DNA of 64,000 nucleotides from Pseudomonas cedrina subsp. cedrina. Its GTDB lineage: Bacteria; Pseudomonadota; Gammaproteobacteria; Pseudomonadales; Pseudomonadaceae. The position numbers were made by a program, and so were the translations under genes. The DNA is taken from contig NZ_MNPW01000003.1 in assembly GCF_001983175.1 (NCBI RefSeq), positions 248,001 through 312,000 on the forward strand. Reading direction: 5' to 3'. Below, piece by piece: positions 23,179-31,638 of the stretch (its first letter is position 1; each line of letters begins with the position of its first letter). A model generated the notes under the pieces. It worked only from the letters and a program-made list of their open reading frames with translations, did no database searches and was not told the origin of the DNA.

Positions 23179-23852
23179 CTATGCCAGCGCAAGTTCAAAT
23201 GCACGCCGAACTGCCTGCATATCCACCGTTAGGTAAGGCTTGCTGTGATCCAAGCATGCATGCCCTAGCATGGTCTGCACTATCTCGACATCGCCGGTGG
23301 CGGCCAAGACTTTTGCAGCAAGCGAGCTCCTGCCACTATGCGAGGAGCCCTGTTTGATACCCGCTTGTCGGTATAACCTGCTGATAGTTTGCTGCAGTGA
23401 ATCACAGGCTCGGTACACGTCCGGCCCGCTGTCCAGTTGGCGATGTTTGAATGCCAGTTCAAAGGCTTGCCCTTTGTGTGTCATGACCAGCTTTGAGCCT
23501 AGCCGAAATCCTCGATACTCATCTATGCCTGAAAGCCCCCAGCGGCGCCGAGCGCGCACGTCAAACCACGCATCAAGAGCGGCAAGGCATCGAGCATGAG
23601 TCAGATACACGTTTCGCGGCCGACAGCCTTGGTGATGTCTGCGCGCAAGTCGACCTCGGGCTTGATAGCACCGCTGGCATACAGCACGTCGCCAATCTCC
23701 AGCAAGGCCAACTCGGTGACACGAATGCCGGTGGTGTGCGTGAGCCACAACAACATCACATCACGCTCCGGCATGCGGCCAGTGACAGAGGCTACGCGGA
23801 TCAGGTGTTTGAATTGTCCAGGACGAAGGGATGCAGCACGGCGAGGATTCAT
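23179..23852 (-). pseudogene. Frameshifted tyrosine recombinase
   Basis: The N-terminal part (23852 to about 23620) has catalytic Arg I in THTTGIRVTELALLEIGDVL. After ADIT the frame breaks near 23622-23628 and continues one frame over as GCRPRNVYLTHARCLAALDA through SSHSGRSSLAAKVLAATGDV (Arg II), MLGHACLDHSKPYLTVD (His, Tyr). All catalytic residues are present but split over two frames, so the gene is probably inactive unless the shift is a sequencing error. A second recombinase inside the island implies a composite history. Confidence 0.82.
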
Positions 23853-23874
23853 AGGGGTGGGCTCTCTGTCAGGA

Positions 23875-23958
23875 TTAGACGGGAATCAGGATCAATCCAA
23901 AGAGAGTTGGCAGCAGGCCTCCAGCAAAGCCTACCACCAGTGATTTCGCAATGTTCAC
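23875..23958 (-). CDS. Possible 27-aa hydrophobic peptide
   Basis: A GTG-started frame encoding a single membrane helix (AKSLVVGFAGGLLPTLFGLI). The frame extends upstream without a start (GALAFS), so it may instead be the tail of a lost membrane protein such as a holin. Lies between the adenine methylase and the broken recombinase. Weak. Confidence 0.28.
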   Translation of the reverse strand: MNIAKSLVVGFAGGLLPTLFGLILIPV

Positions 23959-23976
23959 GGAAAATGCCAGGGCCCC

Positions 23977-24771
23977 TCAGAACAACCCGCCCAACGCAGC
24001 GGGCTCCCAATTCATAATCACCAGCTCACCGCTGACATCCGCTTTAACCTGCCGTTGATTGGCGGAGCTGTACCGGATGTCTACGGTTTCGAAGTTAAAT
24101 CCCTCGAACACCCTGCGAATATCCGGGTGATCGTTGATGCTCACCATCACCTTCCCTTTGCAGCGCCGCATGAAGTCAGCCATGCGCTCGTAATTCTCAA
24201 ACGGGAAGTCGACGCCATAGCCGGCGGTCTGCCAGTAAGGCGGGTCCATGTAGTGAAAGGTGTGTGCACGGTCGTAGCGCTCAGCGCAGTCCAACCAAGG
24301 AAGGTTCTCAACGTAGGTGCCTGACAACCGCTGCCACGCTGCCGAGAGATTCTCCTCGATCCGCAGCAGGTTGATGGCCGGACCCGTGGTCGCAGTACCG
24401 AACGTTTGTCCGGTCACCTTACCGGCAAAGGCATGATGCTGCAGGTAGAAGAATCGCGCGGCGCGTTGGATGTCGGTGAGGGTTTCGGGGCGGGTCATTT
24501 TCTGCCACTCGAACACCTGGCGGGAGCTGAGCGCCCATTTGAACTGGCGCACGAATTCTTCCAAGTGGTTCTGCACGACGCGGTACAGCGTCACCAGGTC
24601 GCCGTTGATGTCGTTGAGGACCTCAACGGGCGCAGCCTGGGGGCGCATGAAATAAAGTGCGGCGCCGCCGGCAAAGACTTCGACGTAGCATTCGTGGGGT
24701 GGGAAGAGAGGCATAAGACGGTCGGCTAGGCGGCGTTTGCCGCCCATCCAGGGAATGATGGGGGTAGACAT
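23977..24771 (-). CDS. D12-class DNA adenine N6-methyltransferase
   Basis: 264 residues from the ATG at 24771 (an in-frame extension to 24900 lacks family sequence). The Dam/D12 hallmarks are present: PWMGGKRRLADRLMPLFP and VEVFAGGAALYFM (SAM-binding motif I), VLNDINGDLVTLYRVVQNH, and DPPYW (catalytic motif IV), plus a C-terminal KVMVSINDHPDIRRVF. It methylates adenine in a short site that cannot be read from sequence. No cognate restriction enzyme is adjacent, so it is an orphan, phage-type methylase protecting mobile DNA or altering regulation. Divergent from the integrase; the 112-bp gap should hold both promoters. Confidence 0.92.
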   Translation of the reverse strand: MSTPIIPWMGGKRRLADRLMPLFPPHECYVEVFAGGAALYFMRPQAAPVEVLNDINGDLVTLYRVVQNHLEEFVRQFKWALSSRQVFEWQKMTRPETLTDIQRAARFFYLQHHAFAGKVTGQTFGTATTGPAINLLRIEENLSAAWQRLSGTYVENLPWLDCAERYDRAHTFHYMDPPYWQTAGYGVDFPFENYERMADFMRRCKGKVMVSINDHPDIRRVFEGFNFETVDIRYSSANQRQVKADVSGELVIMNWEPAALGGLF

Positions 24772-24883
24772 ATGAAAGCAAAGCTGCGCGGGGCAGCGCT
24801 CGCTGATGCAACGCTTAACGCTGAGCAAAGCCCCCCACCTACGCGGCCAGTTTGGACGCCTGACTTTTCCAGGGTGAACTGAG

Positions 24884-25933
24884 ATGCGGCCTCGAAACAC
24901 AGAAAATAGGGACTTGCCTCCGGGAATGGTTCGCCGTAAACGCCCTCGTAAGAACGGTAAAGTGTGGGTTGGTTACTACTACAAAGACTCGACGGGAAAA
25001 GAAATCCCGCTCGGTGGCGACCTGAGTAAAGCCCGATTGAAGTGGGCAGAGCTTGAGGCCAAGGAAAAGCCAGCAGATCTGACCATGATGCAGGGGATAT
25101 TTGATCGTTACGTCCGCGAAGTCATTCCGAAAAAGGGCAAGCGTACCCAGAAAGACAACCTGGCCGAACTAAAACAGCTACGTCCCACATTCGATGGGGC
25201 TCCCATAGACTCCATCACGCCAGCAAATATCGCCGGATATCGCGACGCACGCACCGCCAAGGTTAGAGCCAACCGAGAAATTGCCCTTCTGTCTCACGTG
25301 TTCAATATGGCCCGCGAGTGGGGCCTCACTGAGCGGGAGAATCCTTGTCAAGGCGTCAGGAAGAACAAGGAGGTTCCACGCGACTACTACGCCAACGCGG
25401 TGGTTTGGGACGCGGTCTACGGTATGGCGGGCCCAGAACTCAAGGAAGCCATGGACCTGGCCTACCTGACCGGCCAGCGACCTGCCGATGTGATCATCAT
25501 GCGTAGCGACGATACCGAGGGCGATTATTTCCTGGTCACCCAGGGTAAAACCGGGCAGAAACTCAGAATTCTCATGCGGACAGAATCCGGAGAAAACAGT
25601 CTCGGGAAATTGGTTAGAGAGATAATCGAAAGAAATGCGCACCACCCCTCCAAGTACCTACTAATCAACCAGTACGGAAAAAGGATGACAAAAGGCATGT
25701 TGCGCCTGCGCTGGGACAAGGCAAGAGAGAAGGCGCAGCAGAAAGCGCTGGATCAGGGCGACCCTATGCTCGCAGCAAAGATTGGAGGGTTTCAGTTTCG
25801 TGACATCCGACCCAAGGCGGCATCGGAAATCATCGATATTGGCGACGCAAGCCTACTGCTGGGACATAGCAAACAGGAGATCACCAAAAGGGTTTACAGG
25901 AGGATTGGCGCCACTGCTAAACCATCTAAATAG
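24884..25933 (+). CDS. Tyrosine integrase of the tRNA-Ser island
   Basis: 349 residues. An N-terminal arm-binding domain (VWVGYYYKDSTGKEIPLGGD), a core-binding SAM-like domain (about 65-165) and the catalytic domain with R199 (LTGQRP), R309 (FRDIRPKAAS; the usual HxxR histidine is Arg in this subgroup), H328 (LLGHS) and Y338 (KRVYRR). It excises and inserts the island at the 3' end of tRNA-Ser(UGA), which lies about 115 bp downstream. Two AAGTTTCGGA direct repeats follow the stop and may be arm sites. The reading frame is intact, so mobility is plausible. Confidence 0.93.
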   Translation: MRPRNTENRDLPPGMVRRKRPRKNGKVWVGYYYKDSTGKEIPLGGDLSKARLKWAELEAKEKPADLTMMQGIFDRYVREVIPKKGKRTQKDNLAELKQLRPTFDGAPIDSITPANIAGYRDARTAKVRANREIALLSHVFNMAREWGLTERENPCQGVRKNKEVPRDYYANAVVWDAVYGMAGPELKEAMDLAYLTGQRPADVIIMRSDDTEGDYFLVTQGKTGQKLRILMRTESGENSLGKLVREIIERNAHHPSKYLLINQYGKRMTKGMLRLRWDKAREKAQQKALDQGDPMLAAKIGGFQFRDIRPKAASEIIDIGDASLLLGHSKQEITKRVYRRIGATAKPSK

Positions 25934-25936
25934 GCG

Positions 25937-25968
25937 AAGTTTCGGAACTCCTACCCGAAAGTTTCGGA
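25937..25968 (+). repeat. Two AAGTTTCGGA direct repeats, candidate integrase arm sites
   Basis: Copies at 25937-25946 and 25959-25968, 22 bp apart, between the integrase stop and attR. A third copy lies at 13663-13672, 56 bp left of attL. Confidence 0.5.
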
Positions 25969-26001
25969 ACGCCTATCAAAAACCGGCGTTATCTACTCAA
26001 G

Positions 26002-26112
26002 CCCCAGAAACACAAAAGCCCCGCATTTGCGAGGCTTTCGTGTGAATCTTGGCGGGAAACCAGGGATTCGAACCCTGGGAACGCTATTAACGTTCGCCGG
26101 TTTTCAAGACCG
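26002..26112. repeat. attR: 111-bp direct repeat joined to the intact tRNA-Ser
   Basis: Matches 13728-13838 at all but one position. Includes a terminator-like hairpin and the 3' 63 nt of the tRNA gene. Confidence 0.92.
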
Positions 26113-26140
26113 GTGCATTCAACCACTCTGCCAATTTCCC
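26050..26140 (-). tRNA. tRNA-Ser (anticodon UGA)
   Basis: A 91-nt class II tRNA on the minus strand: acceptor GGGAAAT paired with GTTTCCC, D arm GCAGAGTGGTTGAATGC, anticodon stem-loop CCGGTCTTGAAAACCGG (anticodon TGA), long variable arm GAACGTTAATAGCGTTC, T arm CCAGGGTTCGAATCCCTGG and encoded GCCA end. It is the attachment site of the island, which regenerates its 3' half. Confidence 0.96.
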
Positions 26141-26293
26141 TTGTGCATCCACAGGATTATCATAGCCCATCCCGTCTCAGCGGGCGCCATAATACCCGAA
26201 TGAAACACACTGTCAAACTCTCGCCATAGCTTGTTACAGAGCGTCTGTTATGATCTTTGCGACTGAACGTTTCAAAATCGGAGGAGTGTCGCC

Positions 26294-26965
26294 ATGCGCG
26301 AACAGAATTACGCAGTGAATGGCAACGCGCAGGCTGAGCAGCTTGAAGTCAGCCGCGTGTTGCGCAACACCTATGGCTTGCTCGCCCTTACCCTCGCATT
26401 CAGCGGTGTGATGGCGTTCGTGGCGCAGCAGATGCGCGTCGGCTACCCGAATATCTTTGTCGTGTTGATCGGCTTCTATGGTCTGTTCTTCCTGACCAAC
26501 AAGCTGCGCGACTCGGCCTGGGGCCTGGTGTCGGCGTTTGCTTTGACGGGTTTCATGGGCTTCATCCTCGGCCCGATCCTCAACCGTTACCTCGGCATGG
26601 CCGGCGGTGCGGAAGTGGTCAGCTCGGCGTTTGCCATGACCGCCCTGGTGTTCGGTGGTCTGTCGGCCTATGTGCTGATCACCCGTAAGGACATGAGCTT
26701 CCTGGGCGGCTTCATCACCGCGGGCTTCTTCGTGTTGTTGGCGGCTGTCGTTGCAGGCATGTTCTTCCAGATCAGCGGCCTGCAACTGGCGATCAGCGCG
26801 GGTTTTGTGCTGTTCTCCTCGGTGTGCATCCTGTTCCAGACCAGCGCGATCATCCACGGTGGTGAGCGTAACTACATCATGGCGACCGTCAGCCTGTATG
26901 TATCGATCTACAACCTGTTTATCAGCCTGTTGCAGATCTTCGGCATCATGAGCCGCGATGACTGA
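26294..26965 (+). CDS. yccA: Bax inhibitor-1/YccA family membrane protein
   Basis: 223 residues with seven predicted helices, opening with a short soluble N-terminus (LEVSRVLRNTYGLLALTL) and ending NLFISLLQIFGIMSRDD, the usual BI-1/YccA layout. E. coli YccA modulates FtsH proteolysis of membrane proteins. Preceded by GGAGGAGTGTCGCC. Its own terminator follows. First core gene to the right of the tRNA. Confidence 0.92.
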   Translation: MREQNYAVNGNAQAEQLEVSRVLRNTYGLLALTLAFSGVMAFVAQQMRVGYPNIFVVLIGFYGLFFLTNKLRDSAWGLVSAFALTGFMGFILGPILNRYLGMAGGAEVVSSAFAMTALVFGGLSAYVLITRKDMSFLGGFITAGFFVLLAAVVAGMFFQISGLQLAISAGFVLFSSVCILFQTSAIIHGGERNYIMATVSLYVSIYNLFISLLQIFGIMSRDD

Positions 26966-26978
26966 TTGCTAACGCAAT

Positions 26979-27017
26979 AAAAAATGCCCCGTATCGATAG
27001 ATGCGGGGCATTTTTTT
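26979..27017. terminator. Bidirectional terminator between yccA and murB
   Basis: AAAAAATGCCCCGTATCGAT..ATGCGGGGCATTTTTTT: a 9-bp stem with A-tract and T-tract, serving both convergent genes. Confidence 0.93.
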
Positions 27018-27033
27018 GTGCCGAGAACAGGGA

Positions 27034-28053
27034 TCAATACTGATTGGGCTCCATTTCCAGCTCGACCTTGAAGCGCTCGGCGATATCGCGCTGGATACGC
27101 TGGGCCAGGTTGGCGATATCGTGCCCCGTGGCACCGCCATAGTTGACCAGCACCAGTGCCTGCAGCTTGTGTACGCCGGCATCGCCCTCACGGAAACCCT
27201 TCCAGCCCGCCTTGTCGATCAGCCAGCCGGCGGCGAGCTTCATTTGCCCGTCGGCCTGGGGGTAAGCCACCAGGTCCGGGTATTGCGTTTGCAGCTCTGC
27301 CGCCAGGGCCTGGGACACCAATGGGTTCTTGAAGAAGCTTCCGGCATTGCCAAGCTCTGCCGGGTCCGGCAGTTTTTCGCGGCGGATGCTGCAAATCGCA
27401 CGGCTGACATCGCTCGGCGTCGCCTCGGTGATCCCCTGCCCCGCCAGGCGCTGCTGCACCGGGCCGTAGTCGAGTTTCAGGTGGCTGGCGCGGCTGAGGG
27501 CAAAGCGCACCCGCAGGATCAGCCAGCGTCCGGTTTCGTGCTTGAACAGGCTGTCACGGTAGGCAAAGTTGCATTGTTCCAGGCTGAAATCCCGTAGTTC
27601 ACCGGTGTGGCGATCCAGGGCGGTCAGGCCGGCGAATACATCCTTGATCTCCACCCCGTAGGCGCCGATGTTCTGCATGGGCGCGGCGCCAACGGTGCCG
27701 GGGATCAGGCTGAGGTTTTCCAGGCCGCAGAAACCGTGCGCCAGGGTCCACAGCACAAACGGGTGCCAGGCCTCGCCCGCTTCGGCCTCGACCACCACGT
27801 GCGTGCCGTCGTCATGCAGCACGCGGATACCTTGGGTTGCCATGCGCAGCACCAGCGCCGGGATGTCCTGGGTCAACAGCAAGTTGCTGCCCCCACCGAT
27901 CACCAGCAACGGCAGTGCTTGCGCGGCCGAATAGGCCAGGGCCTCACGGACGTCGTCGTCGCTGTGGGCCTCGGCGAATAATTGGGCACGAACATCAATG
28001 CCAAAGCTGTTGAATGGCTTGAGCGATACCTGCGACTGCACGTGCAAGGTCAT
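27034..28053 (-). CDS. murB: UDP-N-acetylenolpyruvoylglucosamine reductase
   Basis: 339-residue FAD enzyme that reduces UDP-GlcNAc-enolpyruvate to UDP-MurNAc with NADPH in the cytoplasm, an early peptidoglycan step. The FAD-binding region has LPLLVIGGGSNLLLTQD and SLIPGTVGAAPMQNIGAYG; the catalytic Ser lies in NAGSFFKNPLVS; the C-terminal motif ALVLVNYGGATGHDI is typical of type I MurB. The start overlaps the end of the phosphatase gene by 4 bp, so it is the last gene of the lpxK-ycaR-kdsB-ptp-murB operon. Confidence 0.97.
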   Translation of the reverse strand: MTLHVQSQVSLKPFNSFGIDVRAQLFAEAHSDDDVREALAYSAAQALPLLVIGGGSNLLLTQDIPALVLRMATQGIRVLHDDGTHVVVEAEAGEAWHPFVLWTLAHGFCGLENLSLIPGTVGAAPMQNIGAYGVEIKDVFAGLTALDRHTGELRDFSLEQCNFAYRDSLFKHETGRWLILRVRFALSRASHLKLDYGPVQQRLAGQGITEATPSDVSRAICSIRREKLPDPAELGNAGSFFKNPLVSQALAAELQTQYPDLVAYPQADGQMKLAAGWLIDKAGWKGFREGDAGVHKLQALVLVNYGGATGHDIANLAQRIQRDIAERFKVELEMEPNQY

Positions 28054-28514
28054 AGGCGCCCCTTCAATTCGATCACCAACAGATCACAGGCGCGCTCGAT
28101 CAGGTCCAGGACCCGTTCGAAGCCTTGTTCACCTTCGTAATACGGGTCGGGCACTTCGTCCACTTCGGATGCGTAACGGCGCAGGAACAGGTCCAGCTGC
28201 GCCTTGCCCTGGCCCGGTTGCAGGGCCTTGAGGTTGCGCAGGTTGCTGTGGTCCATCGCCAGGATAAGGTCGTAGCGCGCAAAGTCGGCGCGGCTGACCT
28301 GTTGGGCCCGCTGGGCGGACAAATCGTAGCCGCGCGCCAACGCTGCCCGTTGGCTGCGTTGATCCGGCGGATTGCCGATGTGCCATTCGCCGGTACCGGC
28401 GGACGCTACATCGACCTGGCCCGCCAACCCTGCCTCGCGCAACTTGTGGCGCAGTACGCCTTCTGCGGTGGGCGAGCGGCAAATATTGCCCAGGCAGACA
28501 AACAGAACCTCCAT
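28050..28514 (-). CDS. Low-molecular-weight protein tyrosine phosphatase
   Basis: 154 residues from the ATG at 28514, which overlaps the kdsB stop (TGATG). The P-loop CLGNICRS (Cys7, Arg13) begins almost at the N-terminus, and the general-acid Asp is in VPDPYYEG, both diagnostic of the LMW-PTP family. Family members control bacterial tyrosine kinases in polysaccharide export; here the partner is not in view. Confidence 0.95.
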   Translation of the reverse strand: MEVLFVCLGNICRSPTAEGVLRHKLREAGLAGQVDVASAGTGEWHIGNPPDQRSQRAALARGYDLSAQRAQQVSRADFARYDLILAMDHSNLRNLKALQPGQGKAQLDLFLRRYASEVDEVPDPYYEGEQGFERVLDLIERACDLLVIELKGRL

Positions 28515-29278
28515 CAGGCCCCCAGCAGGCGACGGACGCGCTCGAGGTCTTCCGGGGTGTCGACACCCGCCGGCGGCGCTTCCAGCGCATCGCCCACATG
28601 GATGCGCACGCCATGCCACAAGGCACGCAATTGCTCCAGGGATTCGGTGTTTTCCAGCCAGCACGGGCCCCAGCTGACGAAGTCATGCAGGAAACCAGCG
28701 CGGTAGGCGTAAATGCCGATATGCCGGCGATAGGGCACACCTTCCGGCAGTACGTCAGGGTGGCTGGCGAAGGCATCGCGCGCCCAGGGCAGGGTCGAGC
28801 GGCTGAACGTCAGCGCCAGGCCGTTGAGGTCGCTGACCACTTTGACCACGTTCGGGTTGAACAGGGTGGCGATGTCTTCGATCGGTTCGGCCAGGGTCGC
28901 CATGCGGGCTTCGCCATGGGCGGCCAGGTTGGCGGCGACCTGGTCGATCACGCTCGGCGGGATCAACGGCTCGTCACCTTGCACGTTGACCACGATGGCA
29001 TCCGGCGCCAGGCCGAGTTGGGTGGCCACTTCGGCCAGGCGGTCGGTGCCGGAGTTGTGGTCTTCGCGCGTCAGCACGGCCTCGGCGCCGAAACCCTTGC
29101 AGGCTTCGATGATGCGCGGATCGTCGGTGGCCACCACCACACGCTCGGCGCTGCTTTTGCAGGCCTGTTCCCACACCAGCTGGATCATCGGCTTGTTGCC
29201 GATCAGCTGCAGCGGCTTGCCCGGCAGGCGGGTCGACGCGTAGCGCGAGGGAATGACGACGGTAAAGGCTGTGGTCAT
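28514..29278 (-). CDS. kdsB: CMP-KDO synthetase
   Basis: 254 residues. Activates 3-deoxy-manno-octulosonate as CMP-KDO for lipid A-core assembly. The nucleotide-binding signature [15 protein letters not shown] is at residues 9-23, with [10 protein letters not shown] and [12 protein letters not shown] following, all conserved in KdsB. Length is normal. Overlaps ycaR upstream by 4 bp, in an operon with lpxK. Confidence 0.97.
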   Translation of the reverse strand: MTTAFTVVIPSRYASTRLPGKPLQLIGNKPMIQLVWEQACKSSAERVVVATDDPRIIEACKGFGAEAVLTREDHNSGTDRLAEVATQLGLAPDAIVVNVQGDEPLIPPSVIDQVAANLAAHGEARMATLAEPIEDIATLFNPNVVKVVSDLNGLALTFSRSTLPWARDAFASHPDVLPEGVPYRRHIGIYAYRAGFLHDFVSWGPCWLENTESLEQLRALWHGVRIHVGDALEAPPAGVDTPEDLERVRRLLGA

Positions 29279-29460
29279 TTATCCAGGCGCTCATCGGTGG
29301 TCAGGGTGCGGGCTTCGCTCTCCAGCATCACCGGGATGCCATCACGGACCGGGTAAGCCAGGCCGGCGCCTTTGCTGATCAGCTCGGTCTTGTCGGCGCT
29401 GAGCTTGAGCGGGCCTTTGCAGATCGGGCAAGCGAGGATGTCGAGCAGTTTGGTGTCCAT
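29275..29460 (-). CDS. ycaR: Trm112-family small protein YcaR
   Basis: 61 residues: [17 protein letters not shown] then a beta-rich [15 protein letters not shown]. It keeps one CxxC and the Trm112 fold signature. This gene sits between lpxK and kdsB in many gammaproteobacteria; the bacterial function is unclear. Good AGGAAAC upstream. Confidence 0.92.
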   Translation of the reverse strand: MDTKLLDILACPICKGPLKLSADKTELISKGAGLAYPVRDGIPVMLESEARTLTTDERLDK

Positions 29461-29484
29461 GAGTGTTTCCTGGAAAGAAGCGGT

Positions 29485-30495
29485 TTAAGGCAATAGACGT
29501 GCAGGCAACAGGCGCATCAGCTGCGTGTCGAACCAGGCGACGAACGCTGGCGACGGCAGCGCATCCACCGCAAGGTACCACCAGTCGGGCTGGGCAAAGG
29601 CGCGGCACTTGACCGCGTCCTTCTCGGTCATGACCAGCGGCAATGACGGTGTAAAATTCAGCACCTGGGCGCTATACGGCGCATGGTCGGCGAACGCATG
29701 GGGTATCGGCTGCCAGTGTAGCGTTTCAAGGGTCTTGAAGAAACGCTGCGGGTTACCGATGCCGGCGACAGCATGCACTGGCTGGCCCGCGGCAAAGTAG
29801 TCGACCGCCCGGCGCTCGCCGGTCTGCAGATTGACCAGGGCGGTGGGCTGCAAGTGAAAGGCAAAACCATCGTCTCGATCGCTGGCGGCGCCGTTATACA
29901 ACAGCGCATCGACGCTTTGCAGCCGCTCCACAGGCTCGCGCAGCGGTCCCGCCGGCAGGCAACGTCGGTTGCCCAGGCCACGGGCGGCGTCGATCAGTAC
30001 CAGTTCAAGGTCACGGGCCAGGCGGTAATGCTGCAGGCCATCGTCGGAGAGGATCAGGTCGAGGGTTTCGCTGACCAGCAGCGCCTTGACCGCCCGGCTG
30101 CGATCCGGGTCGATCATCAAGGGCACACCGCAACGCTGCACAATCAGCAAAGGCTCGTCACCGGCCACTTCAGCGCTGTGGCTGGCGTCGACCCGCCAAG
30201 GCAGCTGGGGTGGCTTGGCGCCATAACCGCGGCTGACGACGCCCACGCGCAAGCCGCTGCGCCGGCAGTGGTCGATTAGCCATAGGATCAGCGGCGTCTT
30301 GCCGGTGCCGCCCACGGTGATATTACCCACCACCACCACCGGCACCGGCGATCGGTAGATATCGCCCTCGCCCGCCAGGAAGCGCGCGCGCTTGCGCTGT
30401 ACCACCCGGCGGTACAGGGTTTCCAGCGGACGCAACAGCGCAAGCGCCGGGTGGCCCTCGTACCAGGCCTTGAGCAAACGATCGGACATGGCCAT
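29485..30495 (-). CDS. lpxK: Tetraacyldisaccharide 4'-kinase
   Basis: 336 residues. Phosphorylates the 4' position of the lipid A disaccharide at the inner membrane. An N-terminal membrane-associating helix, the P-loop [13 protein letters not shown] at about 57-69, and [20 protein letters not shown] further on are LpxK signatures. The ATG at 30495 overlaps the exbD-like stop (TGATG); a second ATG lies 6 nt in. Confidence 0.96.
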   Translation of the reverse strand: MAMSDRLLKAWYEGHPALALLRPLETLYRRVVQRKRARFLAGEGDIYRSPVPVVVVGNITVGGTGKTPLILWLIDHCRRSGLRVGVVSRGYGAKPPQLPWRVDASHSAEVAGDEPLLIVQRCGVPLMIDPDRSRAVKALLVSETLDLILSDDGLQHYRLARDLELVLIDAARGLGNRRCLPAGPLREPVERLQSVDALLYNGAASDRDDGFAFHLQPTALVNLQTGERRAVDYFAAGQPVHAVAGIGNPQRFFKTLETLHWQPIPHAFADHAPYSAQVLNFTPSLPLVMTEKDAVKCRAFAQPDWWYLAVDALPSPAFVAWFDTQLMRLLPARLLP

Positions 30496-30923
30496 CAGGG
30501 CGCGCTCGCCGCCTCGATGGTGGTCATGCGCAGGTGGCTGAAACCGAGCTTGCCGGCGGCATCCATCGCAGTGATCACGGACTGGTGCGGGGTTTTGCCG
30601 TCGGCACTGATCGACAGCGGCATTTTAGTATCGCCGCCGGACTCTTTCTGCAAGGCGTCCATCAGGCTATTAAGGTCGTTTTTCTCGAGCAACTGGTTAT
30701 TCACCGAGAACACCCCTTCGGCGCTGATGGCGATGTCCAGTTGCTTGACTTCCTGGTCTTCGGCCGGCGAACCGCTCACGGCTTCCGGCAGGTCGACGCG
30801 CAGCTCGGTCTGCCGATTAAAGGTGGTGGTGACGACAAAAAACAGCAGCAGGATAAACACCACGTCGATCAGCGACGCGAGGTTGATGTCAACGTTTTCC
30901 CGGCGCTTACGGCGAAATTTCAC
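30495..30923 (-). CDS. ExbD/TolR-family proton-channel subunit
   Basis: 142 residues: short basic N-terminus ([20 protein letters not shown]), one membrane helix ([14 protein letters not shown]) preceded by the conserved Asp in [10 protein letters not shown], then a periplasmic domain. Works with the adjacent ExbB-like protein as a proton-driven motor. The position before lpxK is conserved in pseudomonads; the energised partner is not certain. Confidence 0.93.
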   Translation of the reverse strand: MKFRRKRRENVDINLASLIDVVFILLLFFVVTTTFNRQTELRVDLPEAVSGSPAEDQEVKQLDIAISAEGVFSVNNQLLEKNDLNSLMDALQKESGGDTKMPLSISADGKTPHQSVITAMDAAGKLGFSHLRMTTIEAASAP

Positions 30924-31603
30924 GCGTTGCCCCCAACCAGGTCCACGTCACGGTCGCCCTGCACCACTTCCACCAGCTTGATGGCTTCCTGTTCCATGCC
31001 GACCACCAGTTCATCGATGCGCCGTTGCAGGAAACGATGGAAGAACACCGAAGGAATCCCGACCATCAGGCCCGCCGCCGTGGTGATCAGTGCCTTGGAG
31101 ATGCCCCCCGCCAGCACGGCGGCGTTGGAGGTCATGCCGGAGCCCATGAACGAGCTGAAAATATCGATCATGCCCAGCACCGTGCCGAGCAGGCCGAGCA
31201 ACGGCGCCATGGCGGCAATGGTGCCCAGGGCGTTGATGTAGCGCTCCAGCTCATGGATGACGCGGGCGGCGGCTTCTTCGATGCACTCTTTCATGATCTC
31301 GCGACCATGCTTGGAGTTGGCCAGGCCCGCGGCGAGGATTTCACCCAGCGGGGAGTTGGCGCGCAGCTCCTTGAGTTTTTCCTTGTCGAGCTGCTTGTTC
31401 TTGATCCAGGCCCAGACCTGACCCAGCAGATGCTCGGGAGTGACACGACTGGCGCGCAGGGTCCACAGGCGCTCGGCGACGATGCCGAGTGCGGCGATAG
31501 AACTCATGATGATCGGCAACATCATCCAGCCGCCGGATTTGACCAATTCCCACACAGTGAATGTCCCCTCGAAAAAGTGCGCCACTTTACCATATAGGTT
31601 CAC
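30920..31603 (-). CDS. ExbB/TolQ-family proton-channel subunit
   Basis: 227 residues with three helices: MMLPIIMSSIAALGIVAERL near the N-terminus and the conserved pair GTIAAMAPLLGLLGTVLGMI and ALITTAAGLMVGIPSVFFH. The long cytoplasmic loop between helices 1 and 2 is as in TolQ/ExbB. Overlaps the ExbD-like gene by 4 bp. Confidence 0.94.
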   Translation of the reverse strand: MNLYGKVAHFFEGTFTVWELVKSGGWMMLPIIMSSIAALGIVAERLWTLRASRVTPEHLLGQVWAWIKNKQLDKEKLKELRANSPLGEILAAGLANSKHGREIMKECIEEAAARVIHELERYINALGTIAAMAPLLGLLGTVLGMIDIFSSFMGSGMTSNAAVLAGGISKALITTAAGLMVGIPSVFFHRFLQRRIDELVVGMEQEAIKLVEVVQGDRDVDLVGGNA

Positions 31604-31638
31604 CGGCCACAGACCCCATCGGCTGCGGCGACGAGCGC

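Noticed and set aside
24406..24729. Plus-strand frame opposite the adenine methylase
   Set aside because: Shadow of the D12 methylase, no start context.
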